From positions 470,110 to 534,109 of the forward strand of contig JBKGRZ010000003.1 of the NCBI GenBank assembly GCA_046518185.1: a stretch of DNA of 64,000 nucleotides. The letters run 5' to 3'. This DNA comes from Scandinavium vulneris_A. GTDB taxonomy: Bacteria; Pseudomonadota; Gammaproteobacteria; Enterobacterales; Enterobacteriaceae. The notes beneath the pieces are model-generated. The model was not told the DNA's origin and searched no databases. It worked only from the letters and a program-made list of their open reading frames with translations. This document shows positions 55,066 through 63,865 of this stretch, piece by piece. A program made the position numbers and the translations under genes. How positions within the stretch are numbered: position 1 is the first letter of the stretch; each line of letters starts with the position of its first letter.

Positions 55066-55359
55066 TTACGCTTCAACAATTGCCAGAATGTCGCTTTCGG
55101 ACATGATCAGGACTTCTTCGTTGTCGATCTTCTCGGACTTCACGCCGTAGCCATCGTTGAAAATAACGATGTCGCCCACTTTCACGTCCAGTGGCTGCAC
55201 TGTACCGTTTTCCAGGATGCGGCCTTTACCGACAGCGATGATTTCGCCACGAGTTGATTTGCCTGCTGCTGAACCGGTCAGAACGATGCCGCCCGCAGAT
55301 TTGGATTCAACTTCTTTACGTTTGACGATCACACGATCATGTAACGGACGAATACTCAT
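55066..55359 (-). CDS. groS: Co-chaperonin GroES
   Basis: This 97-residue lid of the chaperonin has mobile loop residues KSAGGIVLTGSAAGKST and length equal to E. coli. It is the first gene of the groSL operon, driven by the sigma32 promoter upstream. Confidence 0.98.
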   Translation of the reverse strand: MSIRPLHDRVIVKRKEVESKSAGGIVLTGSAAGKSTRGEIIAVGKGRILENGTVQPLDVKVGDIVIFNDGYGVKSEKIDNEEVLIMSESDILAIVEA

Positions 55360-55440
55360 TGATAGCTCTCCTTTGAGAAAGTCTTTATCAGTTATGGGTG
55401 ACGCCGGGCCGCAGTGGTTTACCGGCTAGTGACCTGAGAG

Positions 55441-55467
55441 ATGGGGGCCGCCTTGTATCCCTTCAAG
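55441..55467 (-). promoter_or_regulatory. groSL heat-shock (sigma32) promoter
   Basis: On the minus strand CTTGAA, a 15-base spacer, then CCCCAT gives a perfect sigma32 consensus. It lies about 80 bases before groS, at the same place as in E. coli. Confidence 0.85.
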
Positions 55468-55566
55468 GGGCAAATCTAAAAAAATTTTTTGATTGTGCTG
55501 TTCTCACAAAACGCCACTCGTCCCTGAAGTGCTACGATGCTCACTTTCTTGCAACAGGTTGATGTG

Positions 55567-56811
55567 ATGAGTGGTTTGAAACAAGAGCTGGGGCTGGCGC
55601 AGGGCGTGGGGCTGTTGTCTACTTCGCTGCTCGGCACCGGCGTTTTTGCCGTTCCGGCGCTGGGTGCGCTGGTCGCGGGCGACAACAGTCTGTGGGCGTG
55701 GCCCGCGCTTATTCTTCTGGTCTTCCCTATTGCGGTTGTCTTTGCAGTGTTAGGCCGTCATTTCCCCAGCGCCGGTGGCGTGGCGCATTTTGTCGGCATG
55801 GCGTTTGGCCCGCGCCTTGAGCGGGTGACCGGCTGGCTGTTTCTGTCGGTTATCCCGGTCGGCCTGCCTGCGGCGCTGCACATTGCCACCGGTTTTAGCC
55901 AGGCACTGTTTGGCTGGCACGATGAACAGCTGCTGCTGGCGGAACTCGGTACGCTCGGCATCATCTGGTGGGTGGGTTCTCGCGGAGCCAGCACCAGCGC
56001 GAATCTGCAAACGCTGGTCGCAGCTGCGATTGTCGCACTGATTGTGGCCCTATGGTGGGCGGGTGATATTACGCTGTCCGCCATTCCGTTCCCGCCAATT
56101 GCCAGCGTCGACCACTCGCAGCTTTTCGCCGCGCTGTCGGTGATGTTCTGGTGCTTCGTGGGCCTGGAAGCGTTCGCCCACATGGCGTCCGAATTCAAAC
56201 AACCGGAACGTGATTTCCCACGGGCGTTGATGATTGGCCTACTTTTAGCGGGTGCGGTTTACTGGGCCTGTACCGTGCTGGTGCTGCATTTCCAGGCCTT
56301 CGGGGCAGAGAAAGCCGCCGCGGCGTCATTGCCGTCCATCGTGGTGACGTTGTTCGGCGTGAAAGCATTATGGATTGCTAGCGTAGTGGGTTTTCTGGCC
56401 TGCTTCGCGAGCCTGAATATCTATATTCAGAGCTTCGCACGCATGGTGTGGTCGCAGGCACAGTATCGGCCTGACAGCCGACTGGCGCAGCTTTCGCCCC
56501 GCCGATTGCCGATTAATGCACTCAATGCGGTACTGGGCTGCTGCGTACTGAGTACCCTGGGCATTTATACATTGAGCATTAATCTGCAAGCGCTAATCGT
56601 CTATGCCAACGGCATTTTCATCATGATTTATTTGCTGTGTATGCTGGCCGGCTGCCGTCTGTTGAAAGGGCGATATAGAGTTTTGGCGGTGATTGGCGGG
56701 GTGTTGTGCGTGCTTTTAATGGCAATGCTTGGCCTGAAAAGTCTGTACGCCATTATTATGCTGGCGGCACTGTGGCTGTTTTTGCCCAAGCGCGGCAGAG
56801 TCCACGCTTAA
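55567..56811 (+). CDS. yjeH: YjeH, APC-family amino-acid exporter
   Basis: This 414-residue protein has about twelve membrane helices. Its N-terminus MSGLKQELGLAQGVGLLSTS matches E. coli YjeH, which exports methionine and branched-chain amino acids. The start at 55567 follows the E. coli start. It is divergent from groS. Confidence 0.94.
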   Translation: MSGLKQELGLAQGVGLLSTSLLGTGVFAVPALGALVAGDNSLWAWPALILLVFPIAVVFAVLGRHFPSAGGVAHFVGMAFGPRLERVTGWLFLSVIPVGLPAALHIATGFSQALFGWHDEQLLLAELGTLGIIWWVGSRGASTSANLQTLVAAAIVALIVALWWAGDITLSAIPFPPIASVDHSQLFAALSVMFWCFVGLEAFAHMASEFKQPERDFPRALMIGLLLAGAVYWACTVLVLHFQAFGAEKAAAASLPSIVVTLFGVKALWIASVVGFLACFASLNIYIQSFARMVWSQAQYRPDSRLAQLSPRRLPINALNAVLGCCVLSTLGIYTLSINLQALIVYANGIFIMIYLLCMLAGCRLLKGRYRVLAVIGGVLCVLLMAMLGLKSLYAIIMLAALWLFLPKRGRVHA

Positions 56812-56825
56812 TTTGACACCCGGCG

Positions 56826-56844
56826 AACGCAATGTCGCCGGGCA
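56826..56844. terminator. Hairpin between yjeH and fxsA
   Basis: Approximate arms GGCGA and TCGCC, flanked by further complementary CCC/GGG bases, sit between the convergent stops. Confidence 0.5.
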
Positions 56845-56851
56845 CAATTCC

Positions 56852-57322
56852 TTAGCGATCGTCTTTGTCTTCCAGACGGTCGCGCTCCTGGTCCTTGCGC
56901 TGGTATTCCCCTTCGAAGGTATCCCCACCTGTATTACCGGCGGTAAACCCGCCGCCAGGCGTACGCACGAAGCGCAGATGCGGCATCAGTTTGAGCGTCA
57001 GGTGTTTTTGCACCGGCGGCAACAGCAGTAACAGACCGAGGAAATCGGTAAAGAAGCCCGGTAAAATCAGCAACAGACCGGAGATAATCAGCGATACGCT
57101 TTTGATCATCTCTGCCGCCGGGCTTTCACCCGCCTGCATCTTCTGCTGCATCATCACGAGGTTTTTGAAGCCCTGGTTACGTACCAGAGACATCCCGATA
57201 ATCGAGGTGAAGATCACCAGAATCAGAGTCAGCAGTACGCCCAATACATGCGCGACCTGAATGAATATCGAGATCTCAATATAAACGTATAAAAAAAAGG
57301 CAATAAAAGGTATCCAGCGCAC
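56852..57322 (-). CDS. fxsA: FxsA membrane protein
   Basis: This 156-residue protein has about four hydrophobic segments, the FxsA-family motif (ILVIFTSIIGMSLVRNQG) and a charged C-terminus (QRKDQERDRLEDKDDR). In E. coli, overproduction of FxsA relieves exclusion of phage T7 by the F plasmid. The gene is divergent from aspA. Confidence 0.94.
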   Translation of the reverse strand: MRWIPFIAFFLYVYIEISIFIQVAHVLGVLLTLILVIFTSIIGMSLVRNQGFKNLVMMQQKMQAGESPAAEMIKSVSLIISGLLLILPGFFTDFLGLLLLLPPVQKHLTLKLMPHLRFVRTPGGGFTAGNTGGDTFEGEYQRKDQERDRLEDKDDR

Positions 57323-57506
57323 TGGTTTCTCCTGTTGAGCAACAGCCGCTCCCGGCGCCTGTTTGAATGAGTTTGCGATTCGCGTGATCTGGAGATGGAG
57401 GCAAAATTGCCGTTTTCAATCGGCGTCAGCGCTCTTTTTTCCCGCACGGTTAATGCGGTGATTCATTTCACAGATTAATAAATCTGATGCGAATCGGCGC
57501 ATAATA

Positions 57507-57522
57507 AGTGATCCAGATTACG
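57507..57522 (+). promoter_or_regulatory. Possible CRP site upstream of aspA
   Basis: AGTGAT-CCAG-ATTACG partly matches the CRP consensus (TGTGA-N6-TCACA) and lies about 145 bases before aspA, which is CRP-regulated in E. coli. The right half is poor. The rest of the 336-base fxsA-aspA gap shows no gene. Confidence 0.35.
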
Positions 57523-57658
57523 GCAATTCGCTATTATCAGCATATGATCATGGGCACCGGGCCGATTAAGGAAATAATCGTCGGCCAAAAAACACACATG
57601 ACCCCACTCATCCTGTGTGTAGGGTGAATTCATTAGCAGCTTAATCAAGAAGGTTCAC

Positions 57659-59095
57659 ATGTTAAACAACATTCGTATCGAAGAAGATTTGTTGGGTACC
57701 AGGGAAGTTCCAGCGGACGCTTACTATGGTGTCCATACTCTGAGAGCGATTGAAAACTTCTACATTAGCAACAGCAAAATCAGCGACATCCCGGAATTTG
57801 TCCGCGGGATGGTCATGGTGAAGAAAGCCGCCGCACTGGCGAATAAAGAGCTGCACACCATCCCGAAAGGGGTTGCCGACGCCATTATTGCCGCCTGTGA
57901 TGAAGTGCTGAACAACGGTAAATGCATGGACCAGTTCCCGGTCGACGTCTATCAGGGCGGCGCGGGCACCTCGGTGAACATGAACACCAATGAAGTGCTG
58001 GCGAACATCGGCCTGGAGCTAATGGGACACCAGAAAGGGGAATATCAGTATCTGAACCCTAACGATCACGTCAACAAATGCCAGTCGACCAACGACGCTT
58101 ACCCCACTGGTTTCCGTATCGCGGTATATGCCTCCGTGGTGAAATTAATTGACGCTATCAATCAGTTAGGTGATGGCTTCCAGCGGAAATCCGTTGAATT
58201 CCAGGACATACTGAAAATGGGTCGCACCCAGCTTCAGGACGCGGTGCCGATGACCCTCGGTCAGGAATTCCACGCGTTTAACGTGCTGTTGAATGAGGAA
58301 ACCAAAAACCTGCTGCGCACTGCCGAACTGCTGCTCGAAGTGAACCTGGGAGCAACCGCCATCGGGACGCGTCTGAACACGCCGGATGGCTATCAGCAGT
58401 TGGCGGTGCAGAAACTGGCTGAAGTAGCCAACATGCCGGTAGTGCCTGCCGAAGACCTGATTGAAGCCACCTCCGACTGTGGCGCATACGTGATGGTTCA
58501 CAGTGCCCTGAAACGTCTGGCGGTGAAACTGTCGAAAATCTGTAACGACCTGCGCCTGCTCTCCTCCGGCCCGCGCGCTGGCCTGAACGAAATTAACCTG
58601 CCAGAACTGCAGGCCGGTTCGTCTATCATGCCAGCCAAAGTGAACCCGGTCGTGCCGGAAGTCGTCAACCAGGTGTGCTTTAAAGTGATCGGCAACGACA
58701 CCACCGTGACCATGGCTTCTGAAGCGGGACAGCTGCAGCTGAACGTGATGGAGCCAGTGATTGGCCAGGCGATGTTTGAATCTATCCACATCCTGACCAA
58801 CGCCTGCTACAACCTGCTGGAAAAATGCATCAACGGCATTACCGCCAACAAAGAAGTGTGCGAGAGCTACGTCTATAATTCCATCGGCATCGTCACCTAC
58901 CTCAATCCGTTCATTGGTCACCACAACGGCGATATCGTCGGCAAAATTTGTGCGGAAACCGGGAAGAGCGTGCGTGAAGTCGTCCTGGAGCGTGGTCTGC
59001 TGACCGAAGCAGAGCTGGACGATATCTTCTCTCCACAAAACCTGATGCACCCGGCCTATAAAGCGAAGCGTTTTACCGATGAAAGCGAACAGTAA
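57659..59095 (+). CDS. aspA: Aspartate ammonia-lyase
   Basis: This 478-residue tetrameric enzyme interconverts aspartate with fumarate and ammonia, feeding fumarate to the fumarate reductase encoded in this window. The superfamily signature GSSIMPAKVNPV is intact. Sequence is close to E. coli AspA except for divergence near residues 238-262. It is followed by its own terminator and then dcuA. Confidence 0.97.
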   Translation: MLNNIRIEEDLLGTREVPADAYYGVHTLRAIENFYISNSKISDIPEFVRGMVMVKKAAALANKELHTIPKGVADAIIAACDEVLNNGKCMDQFPVDVYQGGAGTSVNMNTNEVLANIGLELMGHQKGEYQYLNPNDHVNKCQSTNDAYPTGFRIAVYASVVKLIDAINQLGDGFQRKSVEFQDILKMGRTQLQDAVPMTLGQEFHAFNVLLNEETKNLLRTAELLLEVNLGATAIGTRLNTPDGYQQLAVQKLAEVANMPVVPAEDLIEATSDCGAYVMVHSALKRLAVKLSKICNDLRLLSSGPRAGLNEINLPELQAGSSIMPAKVNPVVPEVVNQVCFKVIGNDTTVTMASEAGQLQLNVMEPVIGQAMFESIHILTNACYNLLEKCINGITANKEVCESYVYNSIGIVTYLNPFIGHHNGDIVGKICAETGKSVREVVLERGLLTEAELDDIFSPQNLMHPAYKAKRFTDESEQ

Positions 59096-59118
59096 TAATT
59101 CAGGTTAAAATCATGCGA

Positions 59119-59150
59119 GGCACGTCAGCAGTGACGTGCCTTTTTCTTTT
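59119..59150 (+). terminator. aspA terminator
   Basis: Stem GGCACGTCA / TGACGTGCC is followed by TTTTTCTTTT. Confidence 0.9.
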
Positions 59151-59210
59151 ATAGAACATCAAAAAAATAACATTTAAGTATCCAACATCTAACAATCAAG
59201 GGAAGCGATC

Positions 59211-60512
59211 ATGATAGTCATCGAACTTATCATTGTATTAGCGGCGATTTTTCTTGGCGCCCGACTCGGAGGGATCGGCATCGGTTACGCCGGCGGATTA
59301 GGCGTATTGGTACTGGCCATCATTGGCGTCAAGCCGGGACATATCCCGTTTGACGTTATTTCCATCATCATGGCGGTCATCGCGGCTATCTCGGCGATGC
59401 AAATTGCCGGTGGCCTGGACTATCTCGTCAATCAAACGGAAAAACTGCTGCGTAAGAACCCGAAATACATCACCATCCTTGCGCCTGTCGTCACCTACTT
59501 CCTGACCATTTTTGCTGGCACCGGTAACATTTCGCTGGCGACGCTGCCCGTGATTGCCGAAGTGGCAAAAGAACAGGGTATTAAGCCCTGCCGTCCACTC
59601 TCCACCGCCGTCGTGGCAGCCCAGATTGCCATTACCGCATCCCCGATCTCCGCTGCGGTGGTGTACATGTCTTCGGTGCTGGAAGGCCACGGCGTGAGCT
59701 ACATTCATCTGCTGTCGGTGGTTATCCCATCGACGCTGCTGGCGGTGTTGCTGATGTCGTTCCTCGTTACCATGCTGTTTAACTCTAAGCTTTCCGATGA
59801 CCCGGTGTACCTCAAGCGTCTGGAAGAAGGCCTGGTTGAACTGCGTGGCGAACGCCAGATGGAAATCAAACCGCGGGCAAAACTGTCGGTGCTGATGTTC
59901 CTGCTCGGAGTACTCTGCGTGGTGGCGTATGCCATCATCAACAGCCCAAGCCTGGGGCTGGTCGCCACACCGCTAATGAACACCACCAACGCCATCCTGA
60001 TTATCATGCTCAGCGTCGCCACCCTGACCACCATTCTGTGTGACGTGGAAACCGACAGCATCCTCAGTTCCAGCACCTTTAAGGCCGGGATGAGCGCCTG
60101 TATCTGTATTTTGGGCGTGGCCTGGCTGGGCGATACCTTCGTTTCGGCAAACATCGATTGGATCAAAGAGACCGCGGGCACCGTGATTCAGGGCCATCCG
60201 TGGCTGCTGGCGGTCATTTTCTTCTTCGCATCCGCGCTGCTCTATTCCCAGGCCGCCACCGCGAAAGCATTGATGCCGATGGCATTGGCACTGAACGTCA
60301 CGCCGCTGACCGCCGTGGCCTCGTTTGCTGCCGTCTCGGGCCTGTTTATTCTGCCGACCTACCCAACGCTTGTCGCCGCGGTACAGATGGACGATACCGG
60401 CACCACGCGCATTGGCCGCTTCGTGTTTAACCATCCGTTCTTTATTCCGGGCACCATGGGCGTGGTCTTCGCCGTCTGTTTCGGCTTCCTGCTGGGCAGC
60501 TTCATCCTCTAA
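59211..60512 (+). CDS. dcuA: Anaerobic C4-dicarboxylate transporter DcuA
   Basis: This 433-residue polytopic membrane protein is the size of E. coli DcuA. It exchanges aspartate, fumarate and malate for succinate. Its neighbour aspA makes fumarate and the nearby frd operon reduces it, so the window holds much of the anaerobic fumarate pathway. Confidence 0.96.
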   Translation: MIVIELIIVLAAIFLGARLGGIGIGYAGGLGVLVLAIIGVKPGHIPFDVISIIMAVIAAISAMQIAGGLDYLVNQTEKLLRKNPKYITILAPVVTYFLTIFAGTGNISLATLPVIAEVAKEQGIKPCRPLSTAVVAAQIAITASPISAAVVYMSSVLEGHGVSYIHLLSVVIPSTLLAVLLMSFLVTMLFNSKLSDDPVYLKRLEEGLVELRGERQMEIKPRAKLSVLMFLLGVLCVVAYAIINSPSLGLVATPLMNTTNAILIIMLSVATLTTILCDVETDSILSSSTFKAGMSACICILGVAWLGDTFVSANIDWIKETAGTVIQGHPWLLAVIFFFASALLYSQAATAKALMPMALALNVTPLTAVASFAAVSGLFILPTYPTLVAAVQMDDTGTTRIGRFVFNHPFFIPGTMGVVFAVCFGFLLGSFIL

Positions 60513-60540
60513 ACCCTCCAGGGTGTAAAATTAGTTAAAG

Positions 60541-60565
60541 TCGGGCTGCTCAGCGGCCCGACGCA
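60541..60565 (+). terminator. dcuA terminator
   Basis: GTCGGGC and GCCCGAC form a stem (loop TGCTCAGCG) shortly after the dcuA stop. Confidence 0.65.
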
Positions 60566-60624
60566 TTCATCCCCCTCCCCCGCATCATGCTATAGTGCCT
60601 TTTTTCGCCGATACGAGGTTGAAG

Positions 60625-60948
60625 ATGACCCTGCCTGATGCAGTTGTTGTACTCTGTACCGCCCCGGATGAAGCTACGGCCCAGGATCTGGCCGCCAAAG
60701 TGCTGGCTGAAAAGCTTGCCGCCTGCGTCACTCTCCTGCCGGGTGCCACGTCGCTCTACTACTGGGAGGGCAAGCTGGAGCAAGAGTATGAAGTGCAGAT
60801 GCTGCTGAAATCCGACACGGAACATCAGCAGAAGCTGCTGGAGTGCCTGAAGTCACATCACCCGTATCAAACGCCAGAACTGCTGGTTTTACCCGTTACC
60901 CACGGAGACAACACATACCTCTCATGGCTCAACGATTCATTACGCTGA
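60625..60948 (+). CDS. cutA: CutA, divalent-cation tolerance protein
   Basis: This 107-residue trimeric ferredoxin-like protein has the motifs VVLCTAPDEATAQDLAAKVL, YYWEGKLEQEYEVQM and HPYQTPELLVLPV. The N-terminus is about five residues shorter than in E. coli. Its precise biochemical role is unsettled. It overlaps dsbD by 25 bases. Confidence 0.95.
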   Translation: MTLPDAVVVLCTAPDEATAQDLAAKVLAEKLAACVTLLPGATSLYYWEGKLEQEYEVQMLLKSDTEHQQKLLECLKSHHPYQTPELLVLPVTHGDNTYLSWLNDSLR

Positions 60949-62636
60949 TCCTGCTGCTGTGCAGCACATCGGCCTTTGCCGGGCTGTTTGACGCGCCCGG
61001 CCGCTCCAATTTTATTCCTGCCGACCAGGCATTTGCTTTTGATTTTCAGCAGAATGCGCATGACCTGAACCTCAGCTGGCAAATTAAAGACGGCTACTAT
61101 CTTTATCGCAAACAGATAGCGGTAACCCCGGCACAGGCCTCAGTCGCCCCCATACAGCTGCCTGACGGCGAGTGGCATGAAGACGAGTTCTTTGGCAAAA
61201 GTGAAATTTATCGCCATCAGCTCACACTGCCGGTCACGGTTACCGAAGCCAGCAAAGGGGCAACCCTGACCGTTACCTATCAAGGCTGCGCCGAGGCTGG
61301 ATTCTGCTATCCGCCGGAAACCAAAGTGGTGCCACTGAGCGAAGTAGTAGCCTCAGAGGCCATTCCTGCGCCTGCTGCACAACAGCAAACCGAGGTGAAA
61401 GACGACACCGCCGCTGAGACCACATCCCTGCCATTTTCAGCATTATGGGCACTGCTGATCGGCATCGGTATCGCCTTTACGCCCTGCGTGTTGCCGATGT
61501 ATCCGCTGATTTCCGGGATTGTCCTCGGTGGTCAACAGCGCCTTTCTACCGGACGTGCGCTGCTGCTGGCGTTTATCTATGTTCAGGGCATGGCGCTGAC
61601 CTATACCGCGCTGGGTTTGGTGGTGGCGGCGGCTGGGTTAAAATTCCAGGCTGCACTCCAGCATCCTTACGTGCTGATTGGCCTCTCTGCGGTATTTATC
61701 CTGCTGGCGCTGTCGATGTTTGATTTGTTCAGCCTGCAACTGCCTTCATCGCTGCAAACGCGTCTGACGTTGATGAGCAACCGTCAGCAAGGCGGTTCGG
61801 CGGGCGGTGTATTTGTGATGGGGGCGATCGCCGGATTGATCTGCTCGCCCTGCACCACCGCCCCGCTCAGCGCCATCCTGCTGTACATCGCGCAAAGTGG
61901 TAACCTCTGGCTCGGTGGCGGCACGCTCTATTTGTACGCGCTGGGCATGGGTTTACCGCTGATTCTGGTCACCGTCTTCGGTAACCGCCTGTTGCCGAAA
62001 AGCGGCCCGTGGATGGCGCAGGTTAAAATTGCCTTTGGCTTTGTGATCCTCGCCCTGCCAGTGTTCCTGCTTGAGCGGATTATTGGCGATGTGTGGGGGC
62101 TACGGCTGTGGTCGATGCTCGGCATCGCCTTCTTTGGCTGGGCATTTATCACCAGTCTGACGGCCAGCAAACCGTGGATGCGAGTGGTGCAAATCATTCT
62201 GCTGGCAGCGGCGCTGGTTAGCGTGCGCCCATTGCAGGATTGGGCTTTTGGCGGGGTGCAAACCCAGCAACAAGCACACTTAAATTTCACGCGCATCGCC
62301 AATGTCGATGAGCTGAACCAGGCGCTGGCCAGGGCGAACGGTAAACCGGTAATGCTCGACCTGTACGCCGACTGGTGCGTGGCCTGTAAAGAATTTGAGA
62401 AATACACCTTTAGCGATCCGCAGGTCCAGCAGGCGCTGAAAAACAGCGTTTTGCTGCAAGCCGACGTGACGCGCAACACAGCCCAAGATGCTGCCCTGCT
62501 TAAAGAGTTGCAAGTTCCTGGCCTGCCGACCATTCTGTTTTTTGATCCCGCAGGAAAAGAGATCCCAGCCATGCGGGTTGCCGGGTTTATGGATGCCGCC
62601 GCGTTTCACGCGCATTTGCAGAAACTGGCCCGGTAA
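60924..62636 (+). CDS. dsbD: Thiol:disulfide interchange protein DsbD
   Basis: This 570-residue protein carries reducing power from cytoplasmic thioredoxin to periplasmic DsbC, DsbG and CcmG. Order of parts: signal peptide (ending FAG, about 20), an N-terminal immunoglobulin-like domain with GCAEAGFCYPP, eight membrane helices with the TPCVLPMYPL and CSPCTTAPL cysteines, and a C-terminal thioredoxin domain with DWCVACKEF. The start at 60924 lies within the end of cutA. Confidence 0.97.
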   Translation: MAQRFITLILLLCSTSAFAGLFDAPGRSNFIPADQAFAFDFQQNAHDLNLSWQIKDGYYLYRKQIAVTPAQASVAPIQLPDGEWHEDEFFGKSEIYRHQLTLPVTVTEASKGATLTVTYQGCAEAGFCYPPETKVVPLSEVVASEAIPAPAAQQQTEVKDDTAAETTSLPFSALWALLIGIGIAFTPCVLPMYPLISGIVLGGQQRLSTGRALLLAFIYVQGMALTYTALGLVVAAAGLKFQAALQHPYVLIGLSAVFILLALSMFDLFSLQLPSSLQTRLTLMSNRQQGGSAGGVFVMGAIAGLICSPCTTAPLSAILLYIAQSGNLWLGGGTLYLYALGMGLPLILVTVFGNRLLPKSGPWMAQVKIAFGFVILALPVFLLERIIGDVWGLRLWSMLGIAFFGWAFITSLTASKPWMRVVQIILLAAALVSVRPLQDWAFGGVQTQQQAHLNFTRIANVDELNQALARANGKPVMLDLYADWCVACKEFEKYTFSDPQVQQALKNSVLLQADVTRNTAQDAALLKELQVPGLPTILFFDPAGKEIPAMRVAGFMDAAAFHAHLQKLAR

Positions 62637-62672
62637 ACGACACTTTTAAAGGGATTAACGGAGGACAAAGCC

Positions 62673-63248
62673 GTGCAACGCGAAGAAGTATTGGGAAAAG
62701 CCCTGCAATTACTTGAACTCAAAGGGATTGCTGACACAACGCTGGAGATGGTTGCCGATGCGACCGACACGCAGCTCGATGCCCTGAAGCGTTTCTGGCC
62801 CGATAAAGAAGTGCTTCTGTATGACGTCCTGCGCTATCTGAGTCAGCAAGTCGATATCTGGCGTCGTCAGCTTATGCTGAATGAGGAACTGAGCAGCGAA
62901 CAAAAGCTGATGGCTCGCTATAACGCGCTAACCGAATGTGTGAGCAACCATCGCTATCCCGGCTGTCTGTTTATCGCTGCCTGTACCTTTTATCCGGATC
63001 CAGAGCACCCGATTCATCAGATGGCGGAACGGCAAAAACGTGCCGCTCATGAATTCACTCATGACCTGCTGACCCAGCTTGAAATTGATGACCCAACGAT
63101 GGTTGCAAAGCAGATGGAGCTGGTGCTGGAAGGCTGTCTTAGCCGTTTGCTGGTCAAGCGCAGTCAACAGGATGTGGACACCGCGCAGCGTCTGGCTGAA
63201 GATATTTTGCGCTTTGCCCAGTGCCGTTCGGGTGGTGCATTAACCTGA
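62673..63248 (+). CDS. yjdC: TetR-family regulator YjdC
   Basis: This 191-residue protein has a TetR-type N-terminal helix-turn-helix (VLGKALQLLELKGIADTTLEMVAD) and a helical ligand-binding domain with PGCLFIAACTFYPDP. It matches E. coli YjdC, whose ligand and targets are not well defined. The start is GTG at 62673 with GGAGGA upstream. It follows dsbD by 36 bases. Confidence 0.94.
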   Translation: MQREEVLGKALQLLELKGIADTTLEMVADATDTQLDALKRFWPDKEVLLYDVLRYLSQQVDIWRRQLMLNEELSSEQKLMARYNALTECVSNHRYPGCLFIAACTFYPDPEHPIHQMAERQKRAAHEFTHDLLTQLEIDDPTMVAKQMELVLEGCLSRLLVKRSQQDVDTAQRLAEDILRFAQCRSGGALT

Positions 63249-63333
63249 CAGGCGACACACTGAGACGAATCGCAGCGAAATTGCGCAAACTGCCGTAAAG
63301 TTAAGCAAACGCGTCATTTTTCCGTGATTTGGG

Positions 63334-63362
63334 TTGACGCCGATCGCTGATTAGGGTTTAAT
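63334..63362 (+). promoter_or_regulatory. Promoter of tRNA-Phe
   Basis: TTGACG, a 17-base spacer and TTTAAT are followed by a G/C-rich discriminator (CGCCCCG). This is the pattern of a stringently controlled tRNA promoter. Confidence 0.65.
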
Positions 63363-63372
63363 TCGCCCCGTT

Positions 63373-63448
63373 GCCCGGATAGCTCAGTCGGTAGAGCAGG
63401 GGATTGAAAATCCCCGTGTCCTTGGTTCGATTCCGAGTCCGGGCACCA
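63373..63448 (+). tRNA. pheU: tRNA-Phe(GAA)
   Basis: This 76-nucleotide cloverleaf has anticodon GAA in GGGGATTGAAAATCCCC, T arm GGTTCGATTCC and encoded CCA. Its position after yjdC equals E. coli pheU, a known target of integrative islands. Confidence 0.96.
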
Positions 63449-63458
63449 CTATTTAGAG

Positions 63459-63483
63459 AAACCAGCCTTAGGGCTGGTTTTTT
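63459..63483 (+). terminator. tRNA-Phe terminator
   Basis: AACCAGCC and GGCTGGTT form a perfect stem followed by a T run. Confidence 0.9.
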
Positions 63484-63685
63484 GCTTTCTGGCGTTCCGG
63501 TAGATATCTGGTCTCTTTGACTGCTGATGTCATTACCCTGCTTCTGCCATCCAGCCTGAGTATTTCTCTCGAGCAGTTACCAACTCTTCTGGTCGCTGTG
63601 ACATTGCCTGTTAGACTTCAAATTGCCAATAAACACTATTCCCATCATGTGTAATGGCTAATGGATTTTTTACCGCAAGGCTGCA

Positions 63686-63717
63686 TCCGGTCTTTGTCCG
63701 GTCTTTGTCCGGTCTTA
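63686..63717. repeat. Short tandem repeat TCCGGTCTTTG, about three copies
   Basis: Two exact 11-base units and a third truncated unit (TCCGGTCTTA) follow one another. They lie in the non-coding 417-base stretch between tRNA-Phe and the insertion sequence, which otherwise shows no gene. Confidence 0.8.
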
Positions 63718-63865
63718 GGAACTACGTTTCATCGCTTCCCTTCTGATAAGTGAAATAAGAGCATCTGGTCAGCCTTCTTCTGCATCTGTAAGTACCCCGC
63801 TTAACCGAACCATTCACTTTTAGAGATCTTCCGACATACTGATTATGTCCCCTGAGGAGATCGCT

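Noticed and set aside
53825..55150. Long open frame (441 codons) on the plus strand opposite groL and groS
   Set aside because: It is fully antisense to two highly conserved genes, is Phe/His-rich as expected from reversed GroEL codons, and has no ribosome site.
58166..59050. 294-codon open frame opposite aspA
   Set aside because: Antisense shadow of aspA; composition is His/Gln/Phe-rich and no family features are visible.
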